From Alphaproteobacteria bacterium (GTDB lineage Bacteria; Pseudomonadota; Alphaproteobacteria; Rickettsiales; SXRF01), in the NCBI GenBank assembly GCA_020049775.1, contig JAGVLO010000002.1:1-64000 (forward strand): 64,000 bases of DNA, written 5' to 3'. A model generated the notes under the pieces. It had not been told where the DNA came from, ran no database searches, and was given only the letters and a program-made list of their open reading frames with translations. A program made the translations under genes and the position numbers. Positions within the stretch are counted from its first letter, which is position 1. Each line of letters begins with the position of its first letter. This document shows, in pieces, positions 1 through 9,900 of the stretch.

Positions 1-964
1 CCCAAGATCTATTTGTAATATGTGGGTAATAATAAATAACCATAACCGACACGGGCATGTGAAAGAGCATAACGCCGTATGCCAACTTGCCTAGATTATC
101 ATCCATGATGGATATCCAGCGCGGCAATGTTTTAGAATCTATATGAATTAAATAATAAATGACGAGTACACCGCAGCCCAAGGTAACGTATTTCCCTATA
201 GATGCTACATTTCCCCACCATTCATACTTATATATATACCATAAATAAAATGTTATTATCCCGAATCCCATCACATGTAAAAACCAATGGCTATTAAATC
301 TCCGAGTATAGTATAGGCAAATTCCTAACATAAATGGCAGTAATGCAGCCGTAGTGCTAAAATAACGAAGGCAATACCACGTATTTCCTGTGCTTTTATA
401 TTGCAGATAATCCAAGGAAAACATTGTCGCGGTAAATATAAACCCCAAAACAAGACCTGCCACTCGTATGCGGTAAGACTCAACAAAATATGGCATCAAC
501 AGCCAAAAAAGAAGTTCTACACCTACTGACCAACCGGGAATAACATACGCAGGGCGTATCAGCGAACAATTGGTATCCGTTGAATCTATAAGAATTATAT
601 TCGAAATAAAGTTCGCCAGCGTAACATGGTTTTCCAATGGATTAACGTAGTAAAAACGTGGATCTGTTACGGAAGTAATGTGAGGAAAGTGATAAGCTAG
701 GTAGAATCCAATCACGAGCGCTATCCAGTACAGAGGATAAATACGCAAAAAACGATTTACAAAAAATCTACTCAAGCCATTTTCGGTTCTCAGATAATCA
801 TTGACCAGAACGTATGTAATGACATAGCCGCTCAAGGCATAAAAAACAAAAACAGCATCATGTGATATGCTTTGGGAAAAAGGCCCCACATGCCCCATAA
901 AGACACAGCATGCCAAAAAGAACCTTAAAGATCCTAGTGTCCCGTAAGTTTGCTTCTTTACCAT
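1..964 (-). CDS. Acyltransferase 3 family membrane protein, C-terminus cut by window edge
   Basis: The frame is open from ATG at 964 to the window edge, about 321 residues, with no stop, so the 3' end lies outside. It is very hydrophobic with many membrane segments. Hallmarks of the membrane acyltransferase 3 (OafA/NodX-like) family are visible: an early GH pair (MGHVGPF), an SGY motif (FYALSGYVIT), the arginine motif RFLRIYPLYW, and WSVGVELLFW in the middle. By family, such proteins move acetyl or other acyl groups onto surface sugars such as O-antigen or peptidoglycan. The substrate cannot be read from sequence. It follows lysA on the same strand after a 20-base gap, so it may be read through from it, though the two have no obvious functional link. 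Confidence 0.85.
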   Translation of the reverse strand, partial: MVKKQTYGTLGSLRFFLACCVFMGHVGPFSQSISHDAVFVFYALSGYVITYVLVNDYLRTENGLSRFFVNRFLRIYPLYWIALVIGFYLAYHFPHITSVTDPRFYYVNPLENHVTLANFISNIILIDSTDTNCSLIRPAYVIPGWSVGVELLFWLLMPYFVESYRIRVAGLVLGFIFTATMFSLDYLQYKSTGNTWYCLRYFSTTAALLPFMLGICLYYTRRFNSHWFLHVMGFGIITFYLWYIYKYEWWGNVASIGKYVTLGCGVLVIYYLIHIDSKTLPRWISIMDDNLGKLAYGVMLFHMPVSVMVIYYYPHITNRSW

Positions 965-984
965 ATCGCTATAATTTATGTAAG

Positions 985-2241
985 TTACCAAGAAGGTATA
1001 TAATCACGCGATAATAATTCATCGTAGGTCTGGCGTTTCCTGACCACTTCATATTTGCTGCCGTTGACCATGACCTCGGCCACCAGTGGACGCGCATTAT
1101 ACGTGCTGGACATGGACGCGCCATATGCACCTGCAGAGCGGAACGCCAGCAAGTCCCCTGCCTCGGGAAGCTGCAACATGCGCTGCTCGGCGAATATATC
1201 TCCGGTTTCACACACTGGCCCTACAATATCCACCGCCTCAGGTTTTACAGAAGCAGCAGGCGCAACCACAGGAACGATATGGTGATACGCCCCGTAGAGT
1301 GAAGGGCGAATCAAATCATTCATCGCCGCGTCCACAATCACAAAATTGCGTGTCTCACTCTTCTTGACGTAAATAACGCGCGACACAAGAATACCCGCAT
1401 TACCCACCAGAACGCGCCCCGGCTCAAAAACCAGCTGGCAACCGATGCCTTTAGTTTCCTGCTTGGCAATTTCAGCATAGCTGTCCGGCAGCGGCGGTTC
1501 GTCTTCGCCGTAGGGAATGCCCAGCCCGCCACCTAGATCCAGTGTACTAATGGTAAAACCTTCCTTGCGCAGCTCATCAACAAATATTCGTACACGGGCA
1601 AATGCCTGCTGGAAAGGCTCAAGCTGCGTGAGCTGCGAACCGATATGCACCGACACACCCTGAACATTGATACCAGCCAGCTTTGCCGCCAATTTATAAA
1701 GCGGTAGCGCGTGCGCAATCGCCACGCCGAATTTAGTTTCCTTCATGCCGGTGGAAATCTTGGCGTGGGTTTTTGGGTCCACATCCGGATTCACACGGAT
1801 GGCAATATTTGCTTTCTTGCCTTTCGACACTGCCACCTGATTGAGCAGTTCCACCTCCGGTGCCGACTCGACATTGAACTGGAAAATATCCTGCTCCAGC
1901 GCATAGGCCATTTCCGTGGCCGTCTTGCCCACGCCGGAAAACACGATATCAGACGGCTTGATGCCCGCCGCAATCGCAAGGCGGATTTCACCCTCGGATA
2001 CCACATCAGCGCCACAGCCAAGCTTTGCTAGCGTGTTGAGTATAGCAAGGTTGCTGTTAGCTTTCACCGCATAGCAGACCTTGGCGCCGATATCGGTGAA
2101 ATGGGCAGAAAACACCTTGTAATGGCGCGTGAGCGTTGCCGTGGAATAGCAATAAAAAGGCGTGCCTACTGCCTGCGCGATTGTCTCAAGCGATACGTCC
2201 TCGGCATAATACCTGCCGTCCCTGTAGGAAAAATGATCCAT
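985..2241 (-). CDS. lysA: Diaminopimelate decarboxylase
   Basis: 418 residues, normal length for LysA. It catalyses the PLP-dependent decarboxylation of meso-diaminopimelate to lysine, the last step of lysine synthesis, in the cytoplasm. Visible motifs are the PLP lysine in YAVKANSN (Lys60), the HIGSQ motif near residue 200, the glycine loop LDLGGGLGIPY, EPGR, and the active-site PVCETGDIFA near the C-terminus. The start codon directly abuts the stop of the small lipoprotein gene upstream, so argH, lptM-like and lysA form one tight operon. This order is common in alphaproteobacteria. Confidence 0.97.
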   Translation of the reverse strand: MDHFSYRDGRYYAEDVSLETIAQAVGTPFYCYSTATLTRHYKVFSAHFTDIGAKVCYAVKANSNLAILNTLAKLGCGADVVSEGEIRLAIAAGIKPSDIVFSGVGKTATEMAYALEQDIFQFNVESAPEVELLNQVAVSKGKKANIAIRVNPDVDPKTHAKISTGMKETKFGVAIAHALPLYKLAAKLAGINVQGVSVHIGSQLTQLEPFQQAFARVRIFVDELRKEGFTISTLDLGGGLGIPYGEDEPPLPDSYAEIAKQETKGIGCQLVFEPGRVLVGNAGILVSRVIYVKKSETRNFVIVDAAMNDLIRPSLYGAYHHIVPVVAPAASVKPEAVDIVGPVCETGDIFAEQRMLQLPEAGDLLAFRSAGAYGASMSSTYNARPLVAEVMVNGSKYEVVRKRQTYDELLSRDYIPSW

Positions 2242-2445
2242 TTATTTTTCCTCGACAGGCGCGACGGCTTCATCGGGCTTCGGCGCAGCTTCCTGCTTTT
2301 TCTTTGCTTCCTTGGCTTCGCGCGCTGCTTTCTTTGCTTCTTCTTCTTCAATCTGAGCCGGCGATTTCAACCTGCCCTTATTACCGCAGGAAACGGTAGG
2401 AAGCGCCAGCGACAGCACAAGTAAAAGTTGGATGAACAGTCTCAT
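2242..2445 (-). CDS. Small LptM/YifL-like lipoprotein
   Basis: 67 residues. A signal peptide of about 19 hydrophobic residues ends in a lipobox-like LPTVSC, followed by [10 protein letters not shown]. This resembles the CGxKGPL motif after the lipidated cysteine in LptM (YifL), which helps assemble the LptDE LPS translocon in enterobacteria. The rest is a charged Glu/Ala/Lys-rich tail (residues 32-67). It overlaps the argH stop by four bases (ATGA) and abuts lysA, the usual place for this lipoprotein in alphaproteobacteria. Lipoprotein status is well supported; an LptM role is an inference from the motif and context. Confidence 0.8.
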   Translation of the reverse strand: MRLFIQLLLVLSLALPTVSCGNKGRLKSPAQIEEEEAKKAAREAKEAKKKQEAAPKPDEAVAPVEEK

Positions 2446-3890
2446 GACAAAAACCTCTTCTTCGCATTTGCCGCTGCTTTTTTCACATTATCCGGCGCAG
2501 TGCCGCCATAACTTTTGCGGCTCTTGACCGAATCAGCCACAGACAACACCGAATACACATCCTTGCGGATACGCGACTCTACCGATTGCATATCAGCCAG
2601 AGATAATTGCTCGAGCGATTTGGATTTTCCGGAAGCAATCTTCACCAGCTTTGCAGTGATGTGGTGAGCATCACGGAACGGCATTTTCAGCTCGCGCACC
2701 AGCCAGTCGGCAAGGTCGGTGGCGTTGGCATAGGCCACGCCTGCGGCATTCAGCATGGCGGATTTTGATACGGCCATATCCGCCACCATACCCGTCATGG
2801 CTTGTACACATAGCATGATGTTGGAAGCAGTATCAAACACCGGTTCTTTGTCTTCCTGCATGTCCTTGTTATAAGCCAGTGGCAATGCTTTCATAGTAGT
2901 AAGCAGGCTGACGAGGTTGCCAAACAAGCGGCCAGATTTACCGCGTACCAGCTCGGCAGCGTCAGGGTTGCGCTTCTGTGGCATAATGGAACTGCCGGTG
3001 GAAAACGCATCGGAAAAGCGGATAAAGCCGAACTGCGCGCTCGACCAGCTGACCATTTCCTCGGCAAGACGCGACAAATGCACGGCGCAAATCGCCACCA
3101 CAGAAAGATACTCCAGCGCAAAATCGCGGTCAGACACTGCGTCCAGCGAATTGGCCATCGGCCTGTCAAACCCAAGCTCCTTGGATGTGAATTCGCGGTC
3201 AATCGGAAATGACGTGCCAGCGAGCGCTGCCGCACCCAGCGGTGATTCGTTCAGCCGTTTGCGTGCATCCTGCACGCGCGAGCGGTCGCGCCCGAACATC
3301 TCAACGTAAGCCAGCAAATGATGGCCGAATGTCACCGGCTGCGCCGCCTGAAGATGCGTAAACCCTGGCATGATACTGTTGTAATGCTCATCAGCACGGG
3401 CAATCAGTGATTTCTGCAAAGCCATAAGCGCATTATCCAGTGCGTCAAACGCGTCACGCACATAGAGCCGGAAGTCAGTCGCTACCTGATCATTGCGCGA
3501 ACGCGCCGTGTGCAGCCTGCCTGCAGCTGAACCAATCCTGTCTTTGAGCGCAGATTCGATATTCATATGGATGTCTTCCAGCGCTTCGCGGAAGGTGAAT
3601 TTTCCTGCCTCGATATCGGCCAGTATGGACTTCAGGCCAGTTACAATCGCCTTGGCATCGCCATCGGTAATAATTTTCTGTTTGGCAAGCATGCGTGCAT
3701 GGGCAATAGAACCTTGTATATCCTGACGGTAAAGTTTCTGGTCAAAGCAGATAGAATTATTGATTCTGGATAAAATCTCCGCGGGCGCATGGGCAAACTG
3801 CCCGCCCCACATCGGATTAGCGGGGGGATTTACAGTTCCTGATTTTTTCGTTACAGGTGTTTTTTTTGTGGTACGCTTGCTGCCAGCCAT
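2442..3890 (-). CDS. argH: Argininosuccinate lyase
   Basis: 482 residues. It cleaves argininosuccinate into arginine and fumarate, the last step of arginine synthesis. The fumarase/aspartase superfamily signature [12 protein letters not shown] is at residues 299-310, with TARSRNDQ (about 128-135) and [11 protein letters not shown] (about 176-186) as further active-site regions. There is an N-terminal Lys/Thr-rich extension of about 24 residues before the conserved NPMWGGQF. The first codon of the next gene overlaps its stop. The tlpA-like gene diverges from it across a 29-base gap. Confidence 0.97.
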   Translation of the reverse strand: MAGSKRTTKKTPVTKKSGTVNPPANPMWGGQFAHAPAEILSRINNSICFDQKLYRQDIQGSIAHARMLAKQKIITDGDAKAIVTGLKSILADIEAGKFTFREALEDIHMNIESALKDRIGSAAGRLHTARSRNDQVATDFRLYVRDAFDALDNALMALQKSLIARADEHYNSIMPGFTHLQAAQPVTFGHHLLAYVEMFGRDRSRVQDARKRLNESPLGAAALAGTSFPIDREFTSKELGFDRPMANSLDAVSDRDFALEYLSVVAICAVHLSRLAEEMVSWSSAQFGFIRFSDAFSTGSSIMPQKRNPDAAELVRGKSGRLFGNLVSLLTTMKALPLAYNKDMQEDKEPVFDTASNIMLCVQAMTGMVADMAVSKSAMLNAAGVAYANATDLADWLVRELKMPFRDAHHITAKLVKIASGKSKSLEQLSLADMQSVESRIRKDVYSVLSVADSVKSRKSYGGTAPDNVKKAAANAKKRFLS

Positions 3891-3919
3891 TGCTTCACTT
3901 TTAATAACGAGGTTTCAAG

Positions 3920-4465
3920 ATGTTATTTAATACCAATATTTCCGGCATGTTGGCAAGCTGTAGAATGGCCGCGTGCGCAGTGATTTTTTTAACCACCGCT
4001 GCCTATGCCGCTGGCGACGCAGAAATCGTCACCAGCAAGCCCCAAACCCTGCCAACCCTGAGTTATACAAACGATAAGGGCTTGGCAACACAGGTAAATA
4101 CGGCTGGAAAGCCATTAACTGCCCTGCATTTCTGGGCCACATGGTGCGTACCTTGCGTGGACGAACTGATACAGGTTGACCACTCCCAGAAAGCTTATGC
4201 CGATAAAGGATTCAAGGTCATTGCCCTGTCGCTCGACGGAAAAAACAACCGCGCCAAGGTGCAGCAATTCTATAAAACTCACCTTATCACGTCACTGGAA
4301 GCTAATATCGACGCTGACATGAGCATCTTTAAATCCGTTATGCTGCGTGGCCTGCCCACCACCATTTTCCTGAATGCCGAAGGCAAGGAAATCGCACGCG
4401 CAGAAGGTGCGCTGGACTGGGAAGCCAAGGAAACCAAGCGCTTTATCGAAAACCACCTAAAATAA
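3920..4465 (+). CDS. TlpA-type periplasmic thioredoxin-like protein
   Basis: 181 residues. An N-terminal hydrophobic stretch (about 12-31) ending in AYA looks like a signal peptide or membrane anchor. The thioredoxin fold follows, with the redox motif WCVPC at residues 75-79 and a later cis-proline region (GLPTTIFLN). Members of the TlpA/ResA group reduce periplasmic disulfides, for example in cytochrome c or copper-site maturation; the client here is unknown. It diverges from argH, a neighbour pair common in alphaproteobacteria. Its last nine bases overlap the 3' end of the convergent HAD gene. Confidence 0.9.
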   Translation: MLFNTNISGMLASCRMAACAVIFLTTAAYAAGDAEIVTSKPQTLPTLSYTNDKGLATQVNTAGKPLTALHFWATWCVPCVDELIQVDHSQKAYADKGFKVIALSLDGKNNRAKVQQFYKTHLITSLEANIDADMSIFKSVMLRGLPTTIFLNAEGKEIARAEGALDWEAKETKRFIENHLK

Positions 4466-5287
4466 AAACTTGGGTAAAATGTAATTGGGCGCAAGGCCAA
4501 TTTTTTTGCACATGGCCTCAATGGCGTGCGGTTTTTCGTGTTTGAGGATACCGCCGGTAACCAGGGCAGAATCTATCTCGTAGCGCACCGCACCGGGAAT
4601 ATCTGTCTCTAAGCTATCGCCAACGGCCAACGTACGCGGCTTGCCAATCGGCGAGAGCCAGCGCATGCATTGTTCATATACCGCCGGAAACGGCTTGCCA
4701 AACCACAGCACCAGCCCGCCCATATTCTGATAGGCATGGCCGATGACGCCAGCGCAAGGAAAGCGCTCACCCGTGATTTTCACGACCTCGAGGTCTGGAT
4801 TAAGACACACCATGGTCAGCTTTGCGGCACGTGCGGCACGCAGCAGCGGCATCCAGTCGTCGGTGGATTGTTCCTCGCTGCCAAAGCCGACATTGAGCAG
4901 GAAGTCAGCATCCTTCAGGTCATCCACACGCTTGAAATCCAACCCTTCAAGCACATCCAGATCTTTTGAAGGGCCAATATAATAATAGCGCTTGCCGAAA
5001 TTCTGCTTGCCGGAAGAAAGCCACTGAAAACCCTCCTCGCCCGAGGAAAGCACATGGTCATATAATCCTCTGTCAATTCCAAGCTTACCCAGCACCTGCT
5101 CTACCTTGACGGAGCGACGCGGCGCGTTGGAGAGGAAAATGATTTTTTTGTCCTGCTCGCGCAGCTTCACCAGCGCGTCATGCACGCCTTCATACAGGCT
5201 GGTGCCGTCATGGATGACGCCCCATAAATCGAGGATAAACGCATCATATTGCGGCGCAACTGCAGAAAGTCCTGAGAGCGATTTCAT
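4457..5287 (-). CDS. HAD-IIA family sugar/nucleotide phosphatase-like hydrolase (TIGR01459 type)
   Basis: 276 residues. It begins with the HAD nucleophile motif as FILDLWGVIHDG, then the IIA-type substrate-specificity loop KIIFLSNAPR, and ends with the Mg-binding motif LAVGDSLETDIPGA. This matches a HAD-IIA subfamily common next to lysK or ribF in alphaproteobacteria. The reaction is probably dephosphorylation of a small phosphorylated metabolite; the substrate is unknown. It lies two bases downstream of lysK in the same orientation, so the two are probably co-transcribed. Confidence 0.88.
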   Translation of the reverse strand: MKSLSGLSAVAPQYDAFILDLWGVIHDGTSLYEGVHDALVKLREQDKKIIFLSNAPRRSVKVEQVLGKLGIDRGLYDHVLSSGEEGFQWLSSGKQNFGKRYYYIGPSKDLDVLEGLDFKRVDDLKDADFLLNVGFGSEEQSTDDWMPLLRAARAAKLTMVCLNPDLEVVKITGERFPCAGVIGHAYQNMGGLVLWFGKPFPAVYEQCMRWLSPIGKPRTLAVGDSLETDIPGAVRYEIDSALVTGGILKHEKPHAIEAMCKKIGLAPNYILPKFLF

Positions 5288-5289
5288 GG

Positions 5290-6873
5290 TCAGGCCGCCA
5301 GATTTTCTTTCGCCAGCACACGACGGATGAGCTTAATAGTTTCGCCCTTGCCATATAGTGCTACAAATGAACCCATGCGCGGACCCTGCGGCTGGCCAAG
5401 CAATGTTTCATACAGCGCCGCGAACCATGCCTTCAACTCGGGGAACTCGAAACGTTTGCCGATTTCGTAGATTTCCGTCTGGATAACGTCCGGTGCTGTT
5501 CCATCGGGCAACTGCTCCAGATACGACGCGAGCGCTTCCAGCGCTCTTGATTCTACTTCCGTAGGCAGGCGGTATTTCTTGGTCGGCTTGATGAAGTCCT
5601 GATAATAATTCACCGCCCCCTTCACCAGCTGGTCGAGGAACGGATGCGTCTTGGGTGATAGGCTGGGCATGTAGCTGGTAATGAACGCCCACAGCACCTT
5701 CGGATCTTCCGTGCCAGCAACACCCGCAAGGTTCAGCAGCAGGTTGAAGCCCGGAATACCTTCCGACTTCGGTGGCTTGCCACCATGGATGTGCCACACA
5801 GGGTTATTATAGCGCGCCACACCCTCTTCTTTTTCAAACTTCTCAAGGAAGGTCTGGTAGTCGTCAACCGCACGCGGAATAACATCAAAATAGAGGCGTT
5901 TTGCCTTGCGCGGTGCCTGGAACATATACAGGCTGAGCGATTCCGGCGGCACATAGCGCAACCATTCGTCGATAGTCAGGCCGTTGCCCTTGGATTTGGA
6001 AATCTTCTGCCCCTTATCGTCAAGGAATAGCTCATACATGTATTGATTTGGCGGTATGCCGCCTGCGATTTTGCAGATAGCACTGTAAAGTTCGGCAGAG
6101 GTCAGATGATCCTTGCCATACATTTCATAATCCACGCCGAGTGCCGCCCAGCGCATACCCATGTCGGGCTTCCACTGCAGCTTACAATGGCCGCCGGTGA
6201 CCGGCACTTCTTCCAGTGAACCGTCTTCTTCCTCATAGACAATGGTACCGGAATTGAGCTTGGTTTCCACCACCTTTGCCAGAAGCACTTTGCCGGAGCG
6301 CGGCGATACAGGCAGGAACGGGCTATAAGTCTGCTGGCGTTCTTCACCCAGCGTCGGCAACATAACATCCATCACCTGCTTATAGTTTTCTAGCAATTTG
6401 AGTAATGTCTTGTCGAACTCACCCGCTTTATAGGTGACCGTGGAACTCTTGAATTCATACTGGAAGCCAAAATGGTCAAGGAATTCGCAGAGTTTGGCAT
6501 TCATATGGGCGCCGAAACTGTCATGGCAGCCAAACGGATCAGGAATTGAAGTAAGCGGTTTGCCAAGATTCTGCGCCAGCATCTCGCGGTTTGGCAGGTT
6601 ATCCGGCACTTTACGCAAACCGTCCATATCGTCAGAAAAACAAATCAGGCGGGTTGGAATATCGCTGATGGCTTCAAACGCACGGCGTACCATGGTTGTA
6701 CGCGCTACCTCGCCAAATGTGCCTATATGCGGCAGGCCCGAAGGCCCATATCCCGTTTCAAACAACACATAGCCTTTGGTCGGGGGAGCCGACTTGTAGC
6801 GTTCCGCAAGAGCTACCGCTTCCTGAAACGGCCAGGCGTTGCTCTGAACGGCCACATCTTTTGAATCTGCCAT
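5290..6873 (-). CDS. lysK: Lysyl-tRNA synthetase, class I
   Basis: 527 residues. It charges tRNA-Lys. It is the archaeal-type class I enzyme used by many alphaproteobacteria, not the class II LysS. The HIGH motif appears as PHIGTFGE (near residue 49) and the KMSKS motif as KISKSKGNG (near 290). The C-terminal half is the helical anticodon-binding cage. The start ATG is followed by MADSKDVAVQ. The 67-base gap to the giant gene upstream holds no clear promoter, so I cannot tell whether transcription is continuous. Confidence 0.96.
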   Translation of the reverse strand: MADSKDVAVQSNAWPFQEAVALAERYKSAPPTKGYVLFETGYGPSGLPHIGTFGEVARTTMVRRAFEAISDIPTRLICFSDDMDGLRKVPDNLPNREMLAQNLGKPLTSIPDPFGCHDSFGAHMNAKLCEFLDHFGFQYEFKSSTVTYKAGEFDKTLLKLLENYKQVMDVMLPTLGEERQQTYSPFLPVSPRSGKVLLAKVVETKLNSGTIVYEEEDGSLEEVPVTGGHCKLQWKPDMGMRWAALGVDYEMYGKDHLTSAELYSAICKIAGGIPPNQYMYELFLDDKGQKISKSKGNGLTIDEWLRYVPPESLSLYMFQAPRKAKRLYFDVIPRAVDDYQTFLEKFEKEEGVARYNNPVWHIHGGKPPKSEGIPGFNLLLNLAGVAGTEDPKVLWAFITSYMPSLSPKTHPFLDQLVKGAVNYYQDFIKPTKKYRLPTEVESRALEALASYLEQLPDGTAPDVIQTEIYEIGKRFEFPELKAWFAALYETLLGQPQGPRMGSFVALYGKGETIKLIRRVLAKENLAA

Positions 6874-6940
6874 AGTCTTAAACCTTCATTGTATGTCAGG
6901 ACATAAAATCCAGCCAACCCAATGAGAATTAAGCGGAATT

Positions 6941-9900
6941 TTATTTCTTTTTCCTATTGAAGAAGCCCGCCAGCGACATCCTGAGATTATCACCAGACTG
7001 CTCATTCACCCTCGTTACCATGTGATAGGCGTCATTGGCAATAAATACTATGCGGTTTTTCTTAGGAAATACGCACTTGCCGAACCCCTGTTCCACAGCG
7101 ATTTCATCCATGCGGTTGGCATGTAACCACTTACTCTTGTAGAAATCCATACCCCCCATTTCCTCGGCATACTTACGAATCATCCGATTTGCCTCGGGAT
7201 CGAGCATAATCAGCTGCCCCCCCCAATGTGGCCTCCATTCCGGATTCAAAAAGTACACATAAGCACCTGCGTAAACCCCTGCTCCGTCGTCATGCAAGGA
7301 TAGCGCCGTACCATGAGGATATAGCCATGCCGTTACCGAAACATGCCACCAATCCTGCGCCTCTTTGCCACTGACATGCCCAACAGCAGGCTGAGCTGCT
7401 CGCAAACTATCAATAAACCCATCAAATGGTGTTTGCGTAGGATATGCATATGCCGTATCCGGTTTGCTTTCAGGGTCTGCATAATAAAATGCGTTAATTG
7501 TGCTGCGCAATGGAAAGCCGTCATGCACATGCCATGCACGCGTCGATTTTGTAGTATTGATGCGGTCATAATCACAGCGCGTTACAAAGTCGTATAGTTT
7601 TTGGTAGCTCTGCTCTGAAAGAAAATCGTCAAAAATAATGCATTCTTTAGATTCAAACACTTTTTTAGGTTTATGATCTCCGCTGGCACCAATGGTTGAA
7701 GCGGGGCTATTGGAGTTTTGCATGGTATTCTCCTTAATTTCAACAGGTGGCGCATATAGGTCAACGCCTGAAATCTGCTCTGATGCTGATGTAGTCGGAT
7801 GACTTTCTGCCGGCACACCATGTACGGCTTGCGTAACTGTATCTGACTGCTTGTCGTATGAAACATTTTTCCTGAGCCAATCTTTGTAAAAGTTCCTGCT
7901 AAGCTGCAACTCAGAGTGTTGTCTTAGGGTTGGTACAAAATCACGAGGGTTTGCAGGCAAACCTTTTGTCATACAGTAATTGCGACGATAGGCTTCCCCT
8001 TCGTCATCATGGAAGAAACACACAAGTACAAAACGCTCTCCACTGATAACCGGAAGCGCCTCATGCAAGGTGCTGCAAGAGAATACCACACTGCTGCCAA
8101 GCGCAGGACGGTATATATTATCATCGTACTCTGGAAAACGTAACCCACCCCCATCATAATTATCAGAGAGGTGTACGGTTGCCGCAACACGCCTGTAGCC
8201 CAACGGATTATCAAAATTATCACGGTGCTGCTTGAAGAATCCTTGGTTTTCACCATTGTATAAACCAACTTTATACTGTTCACGCCTGGTGACATCAAAT
8301 CCAAATATCTTCTTAATCTCGGGAAACAAACTGCGTGATAATTTATCATCGATCTCCGCAGTAAGCTGCGCCCTCGGCACATGGTCAATACGCTTCTTTG
8401 CATTTGGCCTGTATGCTTTTTTATCTTCAGCACCCACTGTTCCTTCAAACGTATGGCCTGTACGGAATGAATTTATACATTTTGTACAAAACTCTGGTGT
8501 AAATGTATTGGGAACAATCAGAACGGGAGCAACTTCAGTAATGACGTGGCGATTACTATTTTTTGATTTGAATGATTGAATAGCTGCGCGGCAATCTTCA
8601 GTGCAAATCAATGCCAATTGCTTTGCATCATCCGAAACATGGCGCTTGATAATTTTGAGATTCTGGTCAAGCACAAAGCCTGTTGCCCTAATGGTTACGT
8701 CACCTTGCTGAGAAATCCCAAGAGACCTTGAAATTCTTCTGTCAGCATCTGACATGAGTATGTGTGGTAACCCGAGCTTTTCTTTTATTTCAAGCAAGCG
8801 TTCAACGGTTGCATCGATAATAAATAGCTGCCACCCATCAATTTTATTATCACCACCGGCACAGGTTTGCAGTTGCCTGAAAAATGCATTGAGAAAATCC
8901 AGATTATCTGATGGCAAGAAAAACAGCATGGAAAATTTTCCACCAAATGTTTCTATTGCCCGCATTTTATGGTTGGTATCAGGCACATGAAAAAGCGGCA
9001 TAAAGTCGCACGGCTCCAGAAGTGTTACCGGAGCATCTTTCTGCAATGCCTGCTTATCATCACGGTTTGACTGAACAGAAACGAGGCTTACAGATGGCTT
9101 GAGAGCATTACCACTCTGCTGCTGATTTTGTACTTTATGATCATCGCTTCTGGTTCCATGAATTTGCATGGTCTGTGTTGGTGTCACAACAGATGCCGGT
9201 CTACCTCTTTGCTGGGCAACCATAGGCATTTCCTGCGATGCCTCGCGGTTTTGCTGGTCAATTTCTGGAATGAAGATAGGGCGATCACGATACTTGTGCA
9301 GATCTTTAATAAATTGGCACCTCAGCGCGCGCTCGTTAGTAGTTTTATTCTTAAAATCTACACCACAATATTCACGATATTGTTCCAGTGTTCTGACCTT
9401 GCCCCACCCGAACTTGTCCAGCTCACGAATAATCTCTGGGTCATTGGACAATTGATAATCAGTCATGTGATTAAAACGCTTGAGTCCTCTTTCCCTAAGA
9501 AAGCGTATTCGCGATTCATCGGCTTGCCTTAAATCACGCCAGTGCAACGGCCGAACTGAACCACCCGGCACTTTGGCATCATTGTAGTAGTGATAAAGAA
9601 ACTGCCTGCGAGAACTGAAAATATCCCATCCATGGGTATATAATCGTGCGGCATAAGAAATTTCCTCCTGATCAAAGTACAGGTATGGATCGTACGGAAC
9701 TTCTTTTATGATTTCTGAACGCGAGAAACAAAAATTTGCCACCATGAATGCTGCGTTTAGCGGCTTTTCCGGCGCACGATCGAGCGCTTCGCCTTGACAA
9801 CGCATATTTCCATCCGGAAAGAATGGCTTAACCCTGCGTATTGTAGGGTTCATATTTTTACCAAGCTTGTTTGGCGGCCAATAAGGTGTTGGACTGCATG

